Positions 8,151-14,927 of a stretch of DNA of 19,637 bases are shown in pieces (positions within the stretch are counted from its first letter, which is position 1; every line of letters begins with the position of its first letter). The position numbers and the translations under genes were made by a program. Under the pieces are notes generated by a model, which saw only the letters and a list, made by a program, of their open reading frames with translations, was not told where the DNA came from and searched no databases. This DNA is from Ruminococcus sp. (lineage in GTDB: Bacteria; Bacillota_A; Clostridia; Oscillospirales; Ruminococcaceae): assembly GCF_016283395.1 (NCBI RefSeq), contig NZ_JAEEMU010000061.1, forward strand, positions 1-19,637, in the 5' to 3' direction.

Positions 8151-9116
8151 ATGGAATGGACAGAAGTCAATATCTACACTACTACGGAAGGAATTGAACT
8201 GCTGTGTTCAAAACTGACCGACATCGGAATAAAAGGCTTTTCTATAAAAGACTCCGAGGATTTCAAGGAATTCCTTGAAAACAAAAACGGTCAGTGGGAC
8301 TACATAGACGATGATCTCATGGGACTGTCTGAATGTGAGACATGCATAACAGTGTATATCCCTTCAAACGGACAGGGCGCAGAAATGCTCCTTGCAATAA
8401 AGTCTATGCTTGCTGATATGAAGGCAAACGACAAGGACGGAGCTTACGGCCGTCTTGAAGCAGAAATGTCAAGTATCCGCGAAGAGGACTGGGCTAATAA
8501 CTGGAAGCAATATTTCAAGCCCTTCAAGGTAGGCGAAAAGCTCGTTATCAAGCCCTCGTGGGAAGAGTATGACAATACCGACGGCAGGATAATACTTGAA
8601 ATAGATCCTGCATCAAGCTTTGGTACAGGCAAGCATCATACCACAAGGCTTTGTCTTGAAGTGCTTGAAAAGTACCTCAACAAGGGCGACAAGCTTCTTG
8701 ATATGGGCTGTGGAAGCGGAATACTTTCCATAGGTGCTATGCTTCTCGGTGCAAAGAGTGCCGTTGCTGTGGACATCGAAGAAAATGCCGCTGTTACAGC
8801 TCTTGAAAATGCAGTTAAAAATCACATCTCACCTGATGTTTACAAGACTTATTTCGGCAATATCCTAACAGACAGCGAGCTTGCCGATAAGATAGACGAT
8901 AAGTACGATATCATTGCAGCAAATATAGTTGCAGATGTGCTTATCGCAATGAAGGACAGCTTCCGCAGATACCTTAAAGACGGAGGAATACTTATAGTTT
9001 CGGGTATCATTGAGGAGCGTATGGACGAAGTCATAGATGCTCTTGTGTCAGCAGGCTTCAAGGAGCCTCAGCCTGAGGTAAGAGAAGGCTGGGCTGCCGT
9101 AAAATTAACAGTTTAA
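8151..9116 (+). CDS. prmA: Ribosomal protein L11 methyltransferase
   Basis: PrmA transfers methyl groups from S-adenosylmethionine to lysines and the N-terminus of ribosomal protein L11. The 321 residues fit the family. An N-terminal L11-recognition domain begins MEWTEVNIYTTTEGIE. The hinge ends near EEDWANNWKQYFKPFKVG and is followed by DPASSFGTGKHHTT. The Rossmann-type domain has SAM motif I as LLDMGCGSGILSIGA (D184 to G190), the acidic end of strand 2 in VAVDIEENA, and the catalytic-pocket motif AANIVADVL with N258. AAGGAG lies 11-16 bases before the ATG at 8151. It sits 15 bases after the dockerin gene and is presumably cotranscribed with it. A functional link with the envelope genes is not evident. 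Confidence 0.95.
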   Translation: MEWTEVNIYTTTEGIELLCSKLTDIGIKGFSIKDSEDFKEFLENKNGQWDYIDDDLMGLSECETCITVYIPSNGQGAEMLLAIKSMLADMKANDKDGAYGRLEAEMSSIREEDWANNWKQYFKPFKVGEKLVIKPSWEEYDNTDGRIILEIDPASSFGTGKHHTTRLCLEVLEKYLNKGDKLLDMGCGSGILSIGAMLLGAKSAVAVDIEENAAVTALENAVKNHISPDVYKTYFGNILTDSELADKIDDKYDIIAANIVADVLIAMKDSFRRYLKDGGILIVSGIIEERMDEVIDALVSAGFKEPQPEVREGWAAVKLTV

Positions 9117-9163
9117 TATTATGCAGAGCATATATTGATAATTATTTTTAAGGAGAATAGAAA

Positions 9164-10360
9164 ATGGGACTTTTTAAGAAGAAGAACAACCAGAAGGAAG
9201 AAAATACAACAGTTGCAGATCCGAAGGCAGAGATCAAGCAGATGGTGCTTAAAGCTCTTAATGCAAAGCTGAACGGTACTCTTTATGATGACTGTGTTAT
9301 CATGCCAAAGGGCTTTACAATAGATGTTCAGATCGGCAGAATGGACGAGAGCGAAGGCATAAAGATCCTTCAGACTATCTTCATTATCACAAATGATGAT
9401 TTCGATGAGCCTCTTATCGAGCCTGTTGACTCACAGGGCAAAGATGAAGAAGAGGCTGCAAACATGGCTGTTGAGATATTCAACGGCGGTGTATGGCACC
9501 CGCTCGATCAGTCAATGACAAAGAAGAATCCTCACCATATCTCTGTTGACTTCCTCAGACAGCACTACGATTTCGATATGTACGCTCAGTCTGTAGTAAG
9601 AATAGGCGTAAAGGATAAGCAGCCTACTATGCTTATAAACTTCATAATGAACGAGATACCAAAGTATCTTGGCTCAAAGAAGTATTACTGGCTCAGAGTA
9701 TACCTTGCAAAGTTCAAGGAGAAGAAGATCATCGAAGTACGCGTAAACGGTTCTGTATGTGTAGAGCTTGCAAAGTATTTTGAACCATACGTTGCAAACG
9801 AAATGAATGCGGAAGAGGCTTTTGTTTCAGAAAAGCAGTATGCTATATTTGTTCAGCGTGAGGACGATCAGTGCCCGTTCAAGAAGGACTTCGTTATGAA
9901 CGCTGCAAAGGAAACTATAAAGATGATGTCAAACATCAATTCTCAGGAAGATTACAAGAATATGCTTACTAAGCTCGAAGAGCTTACAGAAGGCAATATG
10001 AACCTTGCTTCCGAGATAAGAGTATTTATCCCTGAGATATTTGCAAAGCTCACACTGGGCTACAGAGAAGGCGACAGCCTCTTCCTCCTCGAAGGTGAAG
10101 GTGAGGAGCAGCAGAGCATAGAGTTCAAGAAAACACAGCTCCGTTCATATTTCTATATGCAGCAGGCTGTTCTTGAGTATCTCGGCGGAAAGCCAACTCA
10201 GGAAGAGGTATCACGTATAGTTACTAACAGTGTTGCATTCAGAGAGCTTAGAAAGGCTATCGAAGCTGCCAAGGAAAATGGTCAGGAGATCAAACCTGAT
10301 GATCTTTATGTTCCGGGAACTTCCTACAAGATAGGTCACGAGGGCTACAGAGTCTGGTAA
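9164..10360 (+). CDS. Unrecognised cytosolic 398-aa protein
   Basis: I cannot assign a family. The protein is soluble and acidic, with no signal peptide or membrane segment. A short Lys/Asn/Glu-rich N-terminus (MGLFKKKNNQKEEN) is followed by two apparent halves. About 20-190 is alpha/beta and includes YDDCVIMPKGFTIDVQIG and GGVWHPLDQSMTKKNPHHIS. About 190-398 has the strand/helix pattern KKIIEVRVNGSVCVELAKYF, a helical stretch, and a tail ending YKIGHEGYRVW. The Gly/Glu turn LLEGEGEEQQ is near 307-316. AGGAG precedes the ATG at 9164 by 9 bases. Codon use (AAG, CTT, GCA) resembles the neighbours, so it is not an obvious import. A strong terminator follows, so it is the last gene of the unit that begins with the MoxR gene or with prmA. 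Confidence 0.8.
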   Translation: MGLFKKKNNQKEENTTVADPKAEIKQMVLKALNAKLNGTLYDDCVIMPKGFTIDVQIGRMDESEGIKILQTIFIITNDDFDEPLIEPVDSQGKDEEEAANMAVEIFNGGVWHPLDQSMTKKNPHHISVDFLRQHYDFDMYAQSVVRIGVKDKQPTMLINFIMNEIPKYLGSKKYYWLRVYLAKFKEKKIIEVRVNGSVCVELAKYFEPYVANEMNAEEAFVSEKQYAIFVQREDDQCPFKKDFVMNAAKETIKMMSNINSQEDYKNMLTKLEELTEGNMNLASEIRVFIPEIFAKLTLGYREGDSLFLLEGEGEEQQSIEFKKTQLRSYFYMQQAVLEYLGGKPTQEEVSRIVTNSVAFRELRKAIEAAKENGQEIKPDDLYVPGTSYKIGHEGYRVW

Positions 10361-10371
10361 ACTGAAAAATT

Positions 10372-10402
10372 CTTCCCCTGTGCGATACAGGGGAAGTTTT
10401 TT
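10372..10402 (+). terminator. Rho-independent terminator
   Basis: CTTCCCCTGT (10372-10381) pairs perfectly with ACAGGGGAAG (10387-10396) across a five-base loop, followed by six T residues. It separates the MoxR-to-398-aa unit from the rplU operon. Confidence 0.95.
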
Positions 10403-10423
10403 AGGAAATATTGCAAAAAATGC

Positions 10424-10452
10424 TTGACAAAAAGCAGCGTTTGTGATAAAAT
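10424..10452 (+). promoter_or_regulatory. Consensus SigA promoter of the rplU operon
   Basis: There is a perfect TTGACA (10424-10429), a 17-bp spacer and TAAAAT (10447-10452) preceded by TG at 10444-10445 (extended -10). The predicted start is near 10459, which leaves an untranslated leader of about 80 nt before rplU. Confidence 0.9.
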
Positions 10453-10460
10453 ATTATTGC

Positions 10461-10507
10461 CGCTTGTAAACAGGCTTTAAAGTTGTGCTGCAACGCCTGT
10501 AACAGCG
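10461..10507 (+). promoter_or_regulatory. Structured rplU leader (L21-leader type)
   Basis: Three helices stack into one long arm. CGCT-T-GT (10461-10467, one bulged T) pairs with ACAGCG (10502-10507); ACAGGC (10470-10475) pairs with GCCTGT (10495-10500); GTTG (10482-10485) pairs with CAAC (10491-10494). Firmicutes rplU-prp-rpmA operons are known to carry an autoregulatory L21 leader, and position and size fit. That this specific RNA belongs to the described family is an inference. Confidence 0.6.
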
Positions 10508-10537
10508 AGTTTATTGAAAAGGCAGGTGCCACACAAT

Positions 10538-10849
10538 ATGTACGCAGTTATTGAAACCGGCGGAAAGCAGTATCAGGTAAACGAGGGAGATATCATCTTC
10601 ATCGAGAAGCTCGCAGTTGAGGCTGATGAGACAGTTACTTTTGACAAGGTAGTTGCTCTCGGAGCAGACGATGGACTTAAGATCGGTACACCTTATGTTG
10701 ACGGTGCAGCTGTAAGCGCAAAGGTTCTGAAGAACGGCAAGGCTAAGAAGATCACTGTTTTCACTTACAAGCCTAAGAAGGGTGAAAAGAAAAAGCAGGG
10801 ACACAGACAGCCTTACACTCAGGTCAAGATCGAAGCTATCAAGGCTTGA
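10538..10849 (+). CDS. rplU: 50S ribosomal protein L21
   Basis: L21 is a large-subunit protein that binds 23S rRNA with L20. The ATG at 10538 gives 103 residues, the usual size, starting with the diagnostic [14 protein letters not shown]. The C-terminal half has [18 protein letters not shown] and ends [10 protein letters not shown]. An in-frame TTG at 10514 would add eight residues (MKRQVPHN), but they fall in the leader/Shine-Dalgarno region (AGGTG, 10524-10528) and are not family-like, so I reject that start. It is the first gene of a short, tightly packed rplU-prp-rpmA operon. Confidence 0.97.
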   Translation: MYAVIETGGKQYQVNEGDIIFIEKLAVEADETVTFDKVVALGADDGLKIGTPYVDGAAVSAKVLKNGKAKKITVFTYKPKKGEKKKQGHRQPYTQVKIEAIKA

Positions 10850-10851
10850 TC

Positions 10852-11163
10852 ATGATCCGCGCAGAATTTTATGAAAAGCAGGGACTTCTGACAGGCTTTA
10901 AGTTCAGCGGCCACTCAGGCTATGCCGAGAGCGGAAAGGACGTTGTCTGTGCGGCTGTTTCATCAGCGGTACAGCTTACTGCAAATATCCTCGATGAATT
11001 CGGTTTGAAACCACAGGTGACTGTGGGGGATAACGTTATCGAATGTATCTGCGGTGACGAGGGAGAGATACCTTCGCGTCTGCTGAATGTTTTAAAACAG
11101 CACTTTGAGGCTATACTGGAAGAGTACCCTAACACGATCAAAATCACTATTTCGGAGGTGTAA
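10852..11163 (+). CDS. prp: Ribosomal-processing cysteine protease Prp
   Basis: Prp (YsxB family) is the cysteine protease that removes the N-terminal extension of ribosomal protein L27 in Firmicutes and related bacteria. The product has 103 residues. The catalytic pair is visible: H21 in [11 protein letters not shown] and C33 in [13 protein letters not shown]. The ATG at 10852 is two bases after the rplU stop; a TTG at 10846 overlapping that stop is an alternative start. An AAGG at 10841-10844 may serve as ribosome binding site. It lies between L21 and its substrate L27, the standard arrangement, and the substrate carries the matching cleavage site. Confidence 0.95.
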   Translation: MIRAEFYEKQGLLTGFKFSGHSGYAESGKDVVCAAVSSAVQLTANILDEFGLKPQVTVGDNVIECICGDEGEIPSRLLNVLKQHFEAILEEYPNTIKITISEV

Positions 11164-11165
11164 GT

Positions 11166-11450
11166 ATGTTTAAGATTAGTATGCAGTTCTTTGCTCATAA
11201 GAAGGGCGGCGGATCCACAAAGAACGGACGTGACTCTGAGGCTAAGAGACTTGGCGTTAAGAGAGCAGACGGTCAGTTTGTTAAGGCTGGCAACATTCTC
11301 GTTCGTCAGAGAGGAACACATATCCACCCTGGTAACGGTGTCGGCATCGGTTCAGATGATACATTATTCGCTACAGTAAGCGGTAAGGTAAAGTTTGAGC
11401 GTTACGGACGTGACCGTAAGAAGGTTTCTGTTTACGAGATTGAGCAGTAA
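11166..11450 (+). CDS. rpmA: 50S ribosomal protein L27 with Prp-cleaved N-terminal extension
   Basis: L27 reaches the peptidyl-transferase centre with its N-terminus. The 94-residue precursor begins [16 protein letters not shown]. The first nine residues, ending in QFF, match the Prp recognition extension, and cleavage after F9 would expose the mature [21 protein letters not shown]. The rest is typical L27, with [25 protein letters not shown] precedes the ATG by five bases, at the end of prp, and only two bases separate the genes. A hairpin with a T run follows, so part of the transcripts may end here before obg. Confidence 0.98.
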   Translation: MFKISMQFFAHKKGGGSTKNGRDSEAKRLGVKRADGQFVKAGNILVRQRGTHIHPGNGVGIGSDDTLFATVSGKVKFERYGRDRKKVSVYEIEQ

Positions 11451-11469
11451 CAGCCATAACGTGACAATA

Positions 11470-11497
11470 AATCCCGAGCTTTCGCTTGGGATTTTTC
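11470..11497 (+). terminator. Hairpin terminator/attenuator between rpmA and obg
   Basis: AATCCCGAGC (11470-11479) pairs with GCTTGGGATT (11484-11493, one G-T wobble) across TTTC, followed by TTTC. The T run is short. The obg ATG is about 20 bases further on with no separate promoter visible, so partial readthrough into obg is likely. Confidence 0.75.
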
Positions 11498-11502
11498 TTT
11501 AG

Positions 11503-12795
<1,293 letters not shown>

Positions 12796-12796
12796 T

Positions 12797-13219
12797 ATGA
12801 GCACAGAAAAACTTACCGAGCGTGAAGCTAATTCATACAGTCCGCTGACTCTTGCATTTCTGGGAGACAGCGTTTACGATACCCTTGTGAGGGAGTATCT
12901 GCTTCGTCGGGCAAATATGCCTGTTGCTAAGCTCCATTCCGCAAAGATAAAGCTTGTTTGTGCGGAGTTCCAGTCAAAGGCGTATGACCTTGTGGCTGAG
13001 AAGCTCAGCGACCATGAGCTTGCGGTGCTGAAAAGAGGCAGGAATGCCACGGGAAATACAGTTCCCAAGCACGCCGACGCTGCGGAATACCGCAGAGCTA
13101 CGGCGCTGGAGTGCCTTTTCGGCTATCTCTATCTCACAGGCGGAAATGAACGTATTAGGGAACTGTTTGAACTTATTATAAATTCAAATTTAAACGAAAA
13201 TGAACAGATAGGAGTGTAA
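12797..13219 (+). CDS. mrnC: Mini-ribonuclease III
   Basis: Mini-III is an RNase III catalytic domain without the double-stranded-RNA binding domain; in Bacillus it matures 23S rRNA. The product is 140 residues, the usual size. Motifs: YSPLTLAFLGDSVYDTLVREYL with D24, and TALECLFGYLYLTGG with E105, the two acidic residues expected to bind metal. RNATGNTVPKHADAAEYRRAT is the conserved middle. No Shine-Dalgarno is evident, and the start lies one base after the obg stop, so expression probably depends on coupling. In many Firmicutes mrnC sits near cysS; here it lies between obg and yebC. Confidence 0.93.
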   Translation: MSTEKLTEREANSYSPLTLAFLGDSVYDTLVREYLLRRANMPVAKLHSAKIKLVCAEFQSKAYDLVAEKLSDHELAVLKRGRNATGNTVPKHADAAEYRRATALECLFGYLYLTGGNERIRELFELIINSNLNENEQIGV

Positions 13220-13222
13220 ACT

Positions 13223-13957
13223 ATGTCAGGTCATTCAAAATGGAACAATATCAAACGTAAAAAGGAAGCTACCGACGCTGCAAAGGGCAAGATCTTCACT
13301 AAGATCGGACGTGAGATCACCGTTGTAGTTAAGGAGGGCGGTCCCGATCCTAACAACAACAGCAAGCTTCGTGACCTTATCGCAAAGGCAAAGTCCAACA
13401 ACGTGCCTAACGACAATATCGAGCGTATCATCAAGAAGGCAGCAGGCGACGGCGACAAGAACAACTATGAGAACATAACATACGAGGGATACGGTCCTAA
13501 CGGCGTAGCTGTTATCGTAGAGTGTCTTACAGACAACAGAAACAGAACAGCAGGCGAGGTTCGTCACTATTTCGATAAGTTCGGCGGAAACCTCGGTACT
13601 ATCGGCTGTGTATCATTCATGTTCACAAACAAGGGTATCGTTATCCTTGAGAACACAGGTCTCGACGAGGACAAGGTAATGGAAGACGTATTTGAGTTCG
13701 GCGGCGAGGACTTCGACATCAACGAGGAAACAGTTGAGATCGAGTGCGCTCCCGAGAGCGTTCACGCTCTCCGCGAGGGACTTACAGAAAAGGGCTATAA
13801 TGTTATTTCTGCCGAGTCTGAGATGATACCTTCTACTTATACAACTCTCACAGACGAGGATCATATCAAGAAGATGAACCTTCTCCTTGAGCACCTCGAA
13901 GAGAACGACGACGTTCAGAACGTTTACCATAACTGGGAAATGCCTGACGAAGAATAA
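13223..13957 (+). CDS. yebC: YebC/PmpR-family protein
   Basis: The 244 residues are a full-length YebC-family protein. It begins MSGHSKWNNIKRKKEATDA and continues with GKIFTKIGREI and LRDLIAKAKSNNVPNDNIERIIKKA; the middle has TYEGYGPNGVAVIVECLTDN and NRTAGEVRHYFDKFGGNLG; the end has YHNWEMPDEE. The family was long annotated as transcriptional regulators. More recent work ties members to relief of ribosome stalling at proline-rich stretches, which fits a neighbourhood of ribosome genes. Either role is possible here. GGAGTG lies before the ATG at 13223, only three bases after mrnC. A terminator follows. Confidence 0.95.
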   Translation: MSGHSKWNNIKRKKEATDAAKGKIFTKIGREITVVVKEGGPDPNNNSKLRDLIAKAKSNNVPNDNIERIIKKAAGDGDKNNYENITYEGYGPNGVAVIVECLTDNRNRTAGEVRHYFDKFGGNLGTIGCVSFMFTNKGIVILENTGLDEDKVMEDVFEFGGEDFDINEETVEIECAPESVHALREGLTEKGYNVISAESEMIPSTYTTLTDEDHIKKMNLLLEHLEENDDVQNVYHNWEMPDEE

Positions 13958-13963
13958 TGACAT

Positions 13964-13997
13964 AAGGGACGGTTTGCGCCGTCCCTTTATTGTTTTT
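13964..13997 (+). terminator. Rho-independent terminator after yebC
   Basis: AAGGGACGG (13964-13972) pairs with CCGTCCCTT (13979-13987), followed by TATTGTTTTT. It ends the rplU-to-yebC region. Confidence 0.88.
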
Positions 13998-14016
13998 ATA
14001 TGCTAACTGTAATATA

Positions 14017-14045
14017 TTGACAGGCAATAAAATACAATGTATAAT
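14017..14045 (+). promoter_or_regulatory. Perfect consensus SigA promoter of mntP
   Basis: TTGACA (14017-14022), a 17-bp spacer and TATAAT (14040-14045) match the consensus at every position. Transcription should start near 14052, at the 5' edge of the riboswitch, so the promoter looks strong and regulation is left to the RNA. Confidence 0.93.
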
Positions 14046-14052
14046 AAGCATT

Positions 14053-14206
14053 GTTATGTGAGGGAGTAGTTAACATACGAAAGTGTGCGGCAAGTCGACA
14101 TACTAACGCGAAAGCGTTCGGTTTTGCCTTAAATAATGAGACTCATGTACGGCTTTATCGTCGTACCTGAGTGAGGTTCGGGTACAATGGTATCCGAATT
14201 TTTTTT
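14053..14206 (+). promoter_or_regulatory. yybP-ykoY manganese riboswitch with terminator expression platform
   Basis: The aptamer has the family's GGGAGTAG (14062-14069) and TCGACATACT (14095-14104) loops. Helices: P1 TATGTGAG (14055-14062) with CTCATGTA (14142-14149); P2 CATAC/GTGTG on a GAAA loop (14074-14087); P3 GGCAA (14089-14093) with TTGCC (14124-14128); and AACGC/GCGTT on GAAA (14105-14118). Terminator: TTCGGGTAC (14177-14185) with GTATCCGAA (14190-14198) and eight T. ACTCA-GTACG (14141-14151) can alternatively pair with CGTAC-TGAGT (14162-14172). When P1 holds 14142-14149, the freed GTACC (14163-14167) can pair with GGTAC (14181-14185) and break the terminator, which predicts mntP ON with manganese. 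Pairings are seen; the switch logic is inferred. Confidence 0.92.
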
Positions 14207-14223
14207 ATGAGAGGACGTTTTTT

Positions 14224-14793
14224 ATGAGTTTAGTCGAACTTCTGCTTATCTCCGTTGGACTTGCAATGGACGCATTTTCAGTATCGGTCTGTAAGGGGCT
14301 GAGCATGAAAAAGCTCAATTTAAAGGGCGGAGTCATAACAGCTTTGTTCTTCGGAGTATTTCAGGGGATAATGCCTGTTATAGGATATTTTCTCGGGAGC
14401 CGCTTCGCAGACATAATAAGCTCGTTCAGCCATTGGGTGTCATTCGGACTTCTTGCCTTTATCGGCGGAAAGATGATAATTGAAGCTATAAAGGACGATG
14501 AGCAGGACGACACAGACAAGGAGTACAGGCTCGACTTAAAGGAACTCACACTGCTTGCCATAGCAACAAGCATTGACGCGCTTGCGGTAGGAATAGTTTT
14601 TGCCGCAGAAAAAACAGACCTGTTGTTCTCGGTCACTATGATAGGCGCGATAACCTTTGCTCTTTCACTTGTGGGAGTTTTCGTCGGTCACAAGTTCGGC
14701 AGCAAATATGAGAAAAAAGCCGAGATAGCAGGCGGAACTATCCTTATACTCATAGGCTTGAAGCTTCTTCTCGAAGGTCTTGGCGTTATATAA
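14224..14793 (+). CDS. mntP: Manganese efflux pump MntP
   Basis: MntP (formerly YebN) exports Mn2+ across the cytoplasmic membrane and protects against manganese excess. The 189 residues form six hydrophobic segments in two homologous halves. Each half opens with the conserved acidic motif: SVGLAMDAFSVSVCKG (D16) and IATSIDALAVGIVFA (D118), residues known to matter in the family. An acidic, charged loop (DDEQDDTDKE, about 91-100) joins the halves. The ATG at 14224 follows GAGAGGAC. It is a single-gene unit downstream of a manganese riboswitch and a consensus promoter, and it is converged upon by the minus-strand dockerin gene. Confidence 0.97.
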   Translation: MSLVELLLISVGLAMDAFSVSVCKGLSMKKLNLKGGVITALFFGVFQGIMPVIGYFLGSRFADIISSFSHWVSFGLLAFIGGKMIIEAIKDDEQDDTDKEYRLDLKELTLLAIATSIDALAVGIVFAAEKTDLLFSVTMIGAITFALSLVGVFVGHKFGSKYEKKAEIAGGTILILIGLKLLLEGLGVI

Positions 14794-14796
14794 AAG

Positions 14797-14920
14797 AAAA
14801 AGGACTGCAAGGGGAGCCCCCTTTGGCGGAATCGCAGGTTACCAAATATGAGCCGTTACTTTACGGCTCGGTAGCCCGCTTTTTCCGTTAAGGGGAGCGG
14901 CCTAAAAGCAGTCCTTTTTT
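14797..14920. terminator. Long palindromic hairpin element; bidirectional terminator, possible structured RNA or mobile palindrome
   Basis: The whole 124 bases fold as one rod. AAAAAGGACTGC (14797-14808) pairs with GCAGTCCTTTTT (14908-14919); CCCCTT (14818-14823) with AAGGGG (14890-14895); CGGAA (14827-14831) with TTCCG (14883-14887); GGTTACC (14837-14843) with GGTAGCC (14870-14876, one G-T); and GAGCCGT (14850-14856) with ACGGCTC (14863-14869). T runs end both strands, so it can terminate mntP and the convergent dockerin gene. AAGGGGAGC occurs twice (14809 and 14890), which gives CCCCTT two possible partners. It is much larger than a simple terminator needs to be. See findings. Confidence 0.8.
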
Positions 14921-14927
14921 GTTATGT

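Noticed and set aside
10514..10537. TTG start extending L21 by eight residues
   Set aside because: The extension overlaps the Shine-Dalgarno region, and L21 proteins begin at [11 protein letters not shown].
14130..14185. Resemblance of the GTACGG...TTCGGG stretch to the 3' end of a group II intron
   Set aside because: No reverse transcriptase or other intron domains are present, and the segment is fully explained as P1 and the expression platform of the manganese riboswitch upstream of mntP.
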